Shown here piece after piece: positions 59,758 through 64,000 of a DNA stretch of 64,000 nt. The notes beneath the pieces were generated by a model. It saw only the letters and a list, made by a program, of their open reading frames with translations. It searched no databases and was not told the DNA's origin. The translations under genes were made by a program, and so were the position numbers. Position 1 is the first letter of the stretch. Every line of letters starts with the position of its first letter. Origin of the DNA: Clostridia bacterium (GTDB lineage Bacteria > Bacillota_A > Clostridia > Oscillospirales > Acutalibacteraceae); assembly GCA_017435305.1 (NCBI GenBank), contig JAFSFH010000004.1, forward strand, positions 5,133 to 69,132, written 5' to 3'.

Positions 59758-60222
59758 ATGAAATGTCCTTTTTGCGGATACAGTGACAGCCGCGTGATCG
59801 ATTCCCGTCCCACCGACGAGGATAGCCGCATCCGTCGCCGCCGCGAGTGTATCCAGTGCGGCAAGCGGTTCACCACCTATGAGATCGTGGAGAATCTGCC
59901 CATCGTGGTGGTCAAGAAGGATAAGTCCCGTGAGCCCTTCGATCGGGATAAGGTGCTGAGCGGTCTGCTCCGCGCCTGTGAGAAGCGTCCGGTATCCCTG
60001 GACCGTCTGGAGAAGGCGGTGGACGACATCGAGGCCCAGATCCAGAACTCTCTGGAGCGGGAGGTTTCCACCCATAAGATCGGTGAGTACGTGATGGAGC
60101 AGCTGATGGATATCGACGACGTGGCCTACATCCGCTTCGCTTCGGTGTACCGTCAGTTTAAGGACATTCAGTCCTTCCACGACGCCATCCGCAAGCTGAT
60201 GGAAGAGGAAGACAAGCAATAA
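59758..60222 (+). CDS. nrdR: Transcriptional repressor NrdR
   Basis: 154 residues. N-terminal zinc ribbon ([25 protein letters not shown]) and an ATP-cone ([30 protein letters not shown]). NrdR senses ATP/dATP and represses ribonucleotide reductase genes. No nrd gene lies nearby. It is followed by a strong terminator. Confidence 0.97.
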   Translation: MKCPFCGYSDSRVIDSRPTDEDSRIRRRRECIQCGKRFTTYEIVENLPIVVVKKDKSREPFDRDKVLSGLLRACEKRPVSLDRLEKAVDDIEAQIQNSLEREVSTHKIGEYVMEQLMDIDDVAYIRFASVYRQFKDIQSFHDAIRKLMEEEDKQ

Positions 60223-60228
60223 TTTGAG

Positions 60229-60261
60229 CGGCCGTTTACCGTGGGTAAACGGCCGTTTTTT
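60229..60261 (+). terminator. Terminator of nrdR, directly before the ABC-F ribosome binding site
   Basis: CGGCCGTTTACC-GTG-GGTAAACGGCCG followed by TTTTTT. The GAGG of the ABC-F gene starts one base later. Confidence 0.9.
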
Positions 60262-60273
60262 GAGGGTATGAGT

Positions 60274-62190
60274 ATGGCACGCTTGGCAGTACAACAACTG
60301 AATAAGTACTTTGGCGAGCGGGCGCTGTTCACCGACCTGTCCTTTGAGATCGGCGATCGTGAGCGAATCGGTCTGGTGGGGGATAACGGCTGCGGAAAAT
60401 CCACTCTCCTGCGCATTCTGATGGGAGAGGACAGCGACTACGGCGGCACGGTGGTGAAATACCGCGACACCGCCATCGGTTATATGGAGCAGCACACCTG
60501 CCGCGATCCTCGGCGCACTCTGTGGGACGAGGTGCAGAGCGTGTTCGCCTCCGTGATGGCGGTGGAGCAGGAGCTGGCGCAGGTGAATATCACTCTGGCG
60601 CAGGGCAACCCCACCCCCGACCTGCTGGAGCGTCAGCATCGGCTGCGGGAGCAGTTTGAGGATATGGGCGGTCTGTATTATAAGAGCCGTGTCCGCGCCA
60701 CCCTGCTGGGACTGGGCTTTCCCGAGAGCGCCTTTACCACCCCCGTGGGGGTGCTGTCCGGCGGACAGCGGAGCAAGGCGGCGATGGGTCGTCTGCTGCT
60801 GGCACAGACCAACCTGCTGCTGCTGGACGAGCCCACCAACCATCTGGACATCCCCTCGGTGGAGTGGCTGGAGGAGTACCTGCAGGAGTATCACGGCGCG
60901 GTGGTGGTGATTTCCCACGACCGTTATTTCCTGGACAAGGTCACCACCCGCACCATCGAGCTGAAGAACGGGCGCATCTACGACACCGCCGGCAACTATT
61001 CCTATCATAAGGAAAAGCGGCAGAAGGATCGGGAGATCGAGGTAAAGCATTACAAGACCGCTATGCAGGAGATCCGCCACATTGAGGAGAACATCACCCT
61101 GCTTAAGCAGTGGAACCGCGAGAAGAGCATCAAGCAGGCGGAGAGCCGTCAGAAGCGGGTGGATCGCCTGCGGGAGACCCTGGTGGATCCCGAAAAGGAC
61201 AACGCCACCATAAAATTCACCTTTGACATTAACGCCGTCAGCGGCAACGAGGTGCTGGTGGCGGAGAATCTGTCCAAGTCCTTTGACCGCCCGCTGTTTC
61301 GCGGTGCCGCGCTGGACCTGCGCCGCGGAGAGCGGCTGTTTATGCTGGGACCCAACGGCTGTGGCAAGACCACCCTGCTGAAGATGCTGTCCGGCCGTCT
61401 GCCGACCGACAGCGGCTATGTTCGCGTGGGGGCCAAGGTGACCTTTGGCTACTACGACCAGGTGCAGCAGGGCCTGAACGGCCAAAAGACCGCCCTACAG
61501 GAATTGTGGGATGCTTATCCCCACAAGACCGAGACGGAACTGCGGTGCGCCCTGGCGGCGTTTTTGTTCCGCGGGGACGAGGTGTTTAAGCCCATCGGCG
61601 TGATGTCCGGCGGCGAGCGGGCCCGTCTGCTGCTGCTGAAATTGATGCTGGCGGGGGACAACCTGCTGCTGCTGGACGAGCCCACCAACCATCTGGATAT
61701 CGCCTCCCGCGAGGCATTGGAGGACGCGTTGAGCGATTACGAGGGCACCATCCTGGCGGTGTCCCACGACCGTTATTTTATCAATAAGATGGCCACCCGT
61801 GTGGTGGCGCTGACCCCCGACGGTCTGACGGCGGTGGGGGGCGATTACGACGCCTACGCCGCCCTGCACCGTCAACCCGCCGCCACCCCTCCCGCACCCC
61901 AGGAGAAGCCGGTCAAGATCAACGATTATAAGCAGCGCAAGGAGCGGGAGAGCACCATCCGCAAGCTGACCACCGCGGTCAATCGCGCAGAGCAGCAGGT
62001 GGCGGAGCTGGAGCGGGAGATCGCGGAGTTGACCGCCCGCTTGGAGAGCCCCGACACCGCGGCGGACTACGAATTGCTGACCGCCCTCACCGCCCAGCTG
62101 GACGAGAAAAACGACGCCTTGACCGCTCTGCTGGAGCATTGGGAGTCCACCCAGCTGGAATTGGAGCAACTCGCCGCACAAAACAGTTGA
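60274..62190 (+). CDS. ABC-F family ATPase
   Basis: 638 residues from the ATG at 60274, eight bases after GAGG; ATG 60268 is possible. Two ABC domains without membrane parts: GDNGCGKSTLL, LSGGQRSKAAMGR, LLLDEPTNHLDIPS, and GPNGCGKTTLL, MSGGERARLLLLK, LLLDEPTNHLDIAS. A charged linker (about 245-300) would reach the ribosomal P-site, and a C-terminal coiled coil (about 560-635) resembles Uup/YdiF. It acts on stalled ribosomes; an antibiotic-protection role is possible but not shown. Confidence 0.92.
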   Translation: MARLAVQQLNKYFGERALFTDLSFEIGDRERIGLVGDNGCGKSTLLRILMGEDSDYGGTVVKYRDTAIGYMEQHTCRDPRRTLWDEVQSVFASVMAVEQELAQVNITLAQGNPTPDLLERQHRLREQFEDMGGLYYKSRVRATLLGLGFPESAFTTPVGVLSGGQRSKAAMGRLLLAQTNLLLLDEPTNHLDIPSVEWLEEYLQEYHGAVVVISHDRYFLDKVTTRTIELKNGRIYDTAGNYSYHKEKRQKDREIEVKHYKTAMQEIRHIEENITLLKQWNREKSIKQAESRQKRVDRLRETLVDPEKDNATIKFTFDINAVSGNEVLVAENLSKSFDRPLFRGAALDLRRGERLFMLGPNGCGKTTLLKMLSGRLPTDSGYVRVGAKVTFGYYDQVQQGLNGQKTALQELWDAYPHKTETELRCALAAFLFRGDEVFKPIGVMSGGERARLLLLKLMLAGDNLLLLDEPTNHLDIASREALEDALSDYEGTILAVSHDRYFINKMATRVVALTPDGLTAVGGDYDAYAALHRQPAATPPAPQEKPVKINDYKQRKERESTIRKLTTAVNRAEQQVAELEREIAELTARLESPDTAADYELLTALTAQLDEKNDALTALLEHWESTQLELEQLAAQNS

Positions 62191-62228
62191 CAACGCCGCT
62201 TTAAAGTGCTAAACTATCAATAACCCCA

Positions 62229-62258
62229 ACGCCTGCCTTTCGGGGCAGGCGTTTTTTA
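62229..62258 (+). terminator. Terminator after the ABC-F gene
   Basis: ACGCCTGCC-TTTCGG-GGCAGGCGT followed by TTTTT. Confidence 0.88.
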
Positions 62259-62273
62259 TTATCACGAGGAAAG

Positions 62274-62376
62274 GAGCGAATATAGATGGGCAAACCGCGA
62301 TGGCGCGACTTCAGTTGCTCTGAAGTCGGTCAAATACGCCGCGGCGTATTGGCGCGTGGCGAAGGAATATTCGCTC
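62274..62376. repeat. Small element with 10-bp inverted ends before trpB
   Basis: GAGCGAATAT at 62274-62283 and ATATTCGCTC at 62367-62376. Inside are a hairpin GACTTCAG-TTGCT-CTGAAGTC and a perfect 18-bp palindrome at 62333-62350. Confidence 0.7.
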
Positions 62377-62387
62377 GTTATTTTTAA
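62286..62387 (+). CDS. Possible 33-codon leader peptide upstream of trpB
   Basis: ATG at 62286 has AAAGGAG nine bases upstream and opens 33 codons ending TAA, spanning the small inverted-repeat element. The peptide is basic and contains one Trp at position 6 (MGKPRWRDF). The good ribosome binding site is the only support; it may be a chance reading of repeat DNA. Confidence 0.25.
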   Translation: MGKPRWRDFSCSEVGQIRRGVLARGEGIFARYF

Positions 62388-62420
62388 TAACTACCTTTTT
62401 ATATATAGGAGGACATCATT

Positions 62421-63638
62421 ATGATTCTCAACGGCGTTGACTTTGAAACCTATTTTAAACACTATCCCGACGATAAGGGCTATTTCGGTCCCTATGGCGG
62501 CGCGTACATCAGCGAGGAGCTGAAGGCGGCGATGGAGGAGATCTCCACCGCCTATTTCACCATCGCCCAGTCCCGCCAGTTTATTGCGGAGCTGCGCCGC
62601 ATCCGTAAGGAGTTCCAGGGTCGCCCCACCCCCGTCAGCCATCTGGAGCGCCTGTCCAATAAGCTGGGCAACGTCCAGCTGTACGTCAAGCGGGAGGATC
62701 TGAACCACACCGGCGCCCACAAGCTCAATCACTGTATGGGCGAGGTGCTGCTGGCCAAGTATATGGGCAAGAAAAAGGTGATCGCCGAGACCGGCGCCGG
62801 TCAGCACGGCGTGGCCATGGCCACCGCCGCCGCCTATTTCGGTATGGAGTGCGACATCTATATGGGCTCCGAGGATATTAAGAAGCAGGCTCCCAACGTG
62901 GCGCGGATGAAGATCCTGGGCGCCAACGTGGTGGAGGTTACTGAGGGACAGGCAACCCTGAAGGAGGCGGTGGACGCCGCCTTTGCCGCCTACGCCCGAG
63001 AGTATAAGGACTGCATCTATTGCATCGGCTCGGTGGTGGGTCCCCATCCCTTCCCCATGATGGTGCGGGATTTTCAGCACGTGGTGGGCGAGGAGGCCCG
63101 CGCCCAGTTCCTGGATATGACCGGTCACCTGCCGGACGCCATCGTGGCCTGTGTGGGCGGTGGCTCCAATGCCGCCGGCTTCTTCTCCGGCTTCCTCAAT
63201 GACCCCGTGGACATTTACGGCATTGAGCCGCTGGGTCGCGGTACCGCCCTGGGCGACCACGCCGCCTCCCTGCAGTACGGCTCCGAGGGCGTGATGCACG
63301 GCTTTAACAGCATTATGCTGAAGGATGAGAACGGCGACCCCGCCCCCGTGTATTCGGTGGCCAGCGGTCTGGACTATCCTTCCTCCGGTCCGGAGCATGC
63401 ATTCCTGCACACTCTGGGTCGTGTGAAGTACGACGTTATCAATGATGAGGACACCATCGATGCCTTCTATGAGCTGGCGCGGTTGGAGGGCATCATCCCC
63501 GCCATCGAGAGCGCCCACGCCGTAGCCTACGGCATTAAGCTGGCCAAGAAGATGGGTAAGGGATCGGTGCTGATCAACCTGTCCGGTCGCGGTGATAAGG
63601 ATATGGATTACATCATTGAAACCTACGGAATTCGTTGA
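62421..63638 (+). CDS. trpB: Tryptophan synthase beta chain
   Basis: 405 residues, TrpB1 length, behind AGGAGG. It joins indole and serine to tryptophan with PLP. The PLP lysine is in [14 protein letters not shown] (about residue 97), the catalytic Glu is in [11 protein letters not shown], and the phosphate loop is VGGGSNAAG. trpA and other trp genes are not adjacent, so it is a standalone trpB that may salvage indole or partner with a distant trpA. Confidence 0.96.
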   Translation: MILNGVDFETYFKHYPDDKGYFGPYGGAYISEELKAAMEEISTAYFTIAQSRQFIAELRRIRKEFQGRPTPVSHLERLSNKLGNVQLYVKREDLNHTGAHKLNHCMGEVLLAKYMGKKKVIAETGAGQHGVAMATAAAYFGMECDIYMGSEDIKKQAPNVARMKILGANVVEVTEGQATLKEAVDAAFAAYAREYKDCIYCIGSVVGPHPFPMMVRDFQHVVGEEARAQFLDMTGHLPDAIVACVGGGSNAAGFFSGFLNDPVDIYGIEPLGRGTALGDHAASLQYGSEGVMHGFNSIMLKDENGDPAPVYSVASGLDYPSSGPEHAFLHTLGRVKYDVINDEDTIDAFYELARLEGIIPAIESAHAVAYGIKLAKKMGKGSVLINLSGRGDKDMDYIIETYGIR

Positions 63639-63646
63639 TTTTTCAC

Positions 63647-63678
63647 ACGGCGCCCCTTGTGCAAACAGGGGGCGCCGT
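63647..63678 (+). terminator. Hairpin after trpB, possible terminator
   Basis: ACGGCGCCCC-TTGTGCAAACA-GGGGGCGCCGT. The T-tract after it is weak (CTCATATT), so termination may be partial. Confidence 0.5.
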
Positions 63679-63728
63679 CTCATATTAATATTTAACGAAA
63701 TTAGTTTAAAAAAATATCAAAAAATCTG

Positions 63729-63757
63729 TTGACAAAAGTGTCTGCGGGTGGTATGAT
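63729..63757 (+). promoter_or_regulatory. Ribosomal RNA operon promoter
   Basis: TTGACA (63729-63734), a 17-base spacer and TATGAT (63752-63757), with AT-rich sequence upstream (63680-63728) that could act as an UP element. About 225 bases of leader follow, including the typical GACCTTGAAAATTAAACAGT sequence. Confidence 0.9.
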
Positions 63758-63984
63758 AGCAAGGCTGTCACGGAAAACTGCGGTTGACGGTGATGGCTGA
63801 GGACCTTGAAAATTAAACAGTGTAAGACAAGAACGAAAACACACACAATACCCGTTAATTCTTACTCAGAATTGAGAAGAATCCGGCAATGAGAAATTAT
63901 TGCCAAAACAGTATGACGCTAGACGTCAGAATGAGTTACAAACTCAAAACATGATTAGTACAGCCGAGAGGCTGTGTTGATACC

Positions 63985-64000
63985 ATTTTTGAGAGTTTGA
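63985..64000 (+). rRNA. rrs: 16S ribosomal RNA, extreme 5' end
   Basis: The window ends in TTTTTGAGAGTTTGA, the start of the conserved GAGTTTGATCCTGGCTCAG region of 16S rRNA. The mature 5' end is estimated; the rest lies outside. Confidence 0.85.

Noticed and set aside
62388..62420. T-box or other amino-acid riboswitch before trpB
   Set aside because: No T-box consensus or specifier-loop pattern was found upstream of trpB.

Overview
The window looks like a chromosome segment of a high-GC, spore-forming gut Firmicute of the Oscillospiraceae/Ruminococcaceae type. This rests on SpoIIR and a SpoIIM-like protein, a tgt-queA-yajC block, a full ECF transporter module, G5/LysM/M23 wall enzymes, dockerin and cohesin-like domains, and many short palindromic intergenic repeats. 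The genus assignment is inference, since no complete rRNA is present.

Positions 1-14540 are the late part of a prophage, all on the plus strand: portal C-terminus, tail nozzle-like protein, a helical virion protein, a 1888-residue ejected or polyvalent-type protein, a collagen-like/beta-helix fibre, and a lysis cassette (XhlA-like protein, amidase, holin-like protein). It ends in a strong terminator. Next, on the minus strand, come tRNA-Lys, tRNA-Glu, a 5S rRNA and tRNA-Asn under one promoter (14641-15170).

Positions 15.2-27.3 kb are mostly minus strand: spoIIR, ispE, an aminotransferase with its Lrp-type regulator, a DUF896 protein, a polysaccharide deacetylase, an AT-rich foreign patch (DUF559 nuclease-like and Nudix genes), rmuC, a DUF624 protein, a SpoIIM-like gene, a TIGR04086 gene, yajC, tgt and queA. 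Positions 27.4-30.4 kb are plus-strand asd-dapA-dapB (lysine and diaminopimelate synthesis). Positions 30.4-38.5 kb hold an antiporter, a nitroreductase, an IT-superfamily transporter, a YD-repeat protein, an esterase, a phosphoesterase, a HAD phosphatase, a zinc-ribbon protein and a small membrane protein. Positions 38.5-40.5 kb hold hairpin arrays, divergent tRNA-Tyr and tRNA-Thr genes and a Nudix gene.

Positions 40.5-55.1 kb are plus strand: luxS, two tandem M23 endopeptidases, ruvB, a methyltransferase, ecfA1-ecfA2-ecfT-truA, a DUF5711-like protein, cvpA, a phosphatidyltransferase and a ClpE-like ATPase. At 55.2-58.6 kb, on the minus strand, a membrane-anchored cohesin-like protein sits beside a dockerin-bearing glucosaminidase. 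The rest is a doubled DUF1294 protein, a DUF6514-like protein, nrdR, an ABC-F ATPase, trpB, and the promoter and leader of an rRNA operon whose 16S gene starts in the last bases.

The most unusual content is non-coding. Two intercistronic elements (22738-23018 and 47615-47776) share a conserved loop around a hairpin with a compensatory base-pair change, and both end just before the Shine-Dalgarno sequence of the next gene. A repeat family with hypervariable inner palindromes occurs in paired copies. Two copies of a related repeat supply the Shine-Dalgarno sequence and the C-terminal codons of the DUF559 gene, and a third copy is inserted in the same reading frame in the large phage gene.
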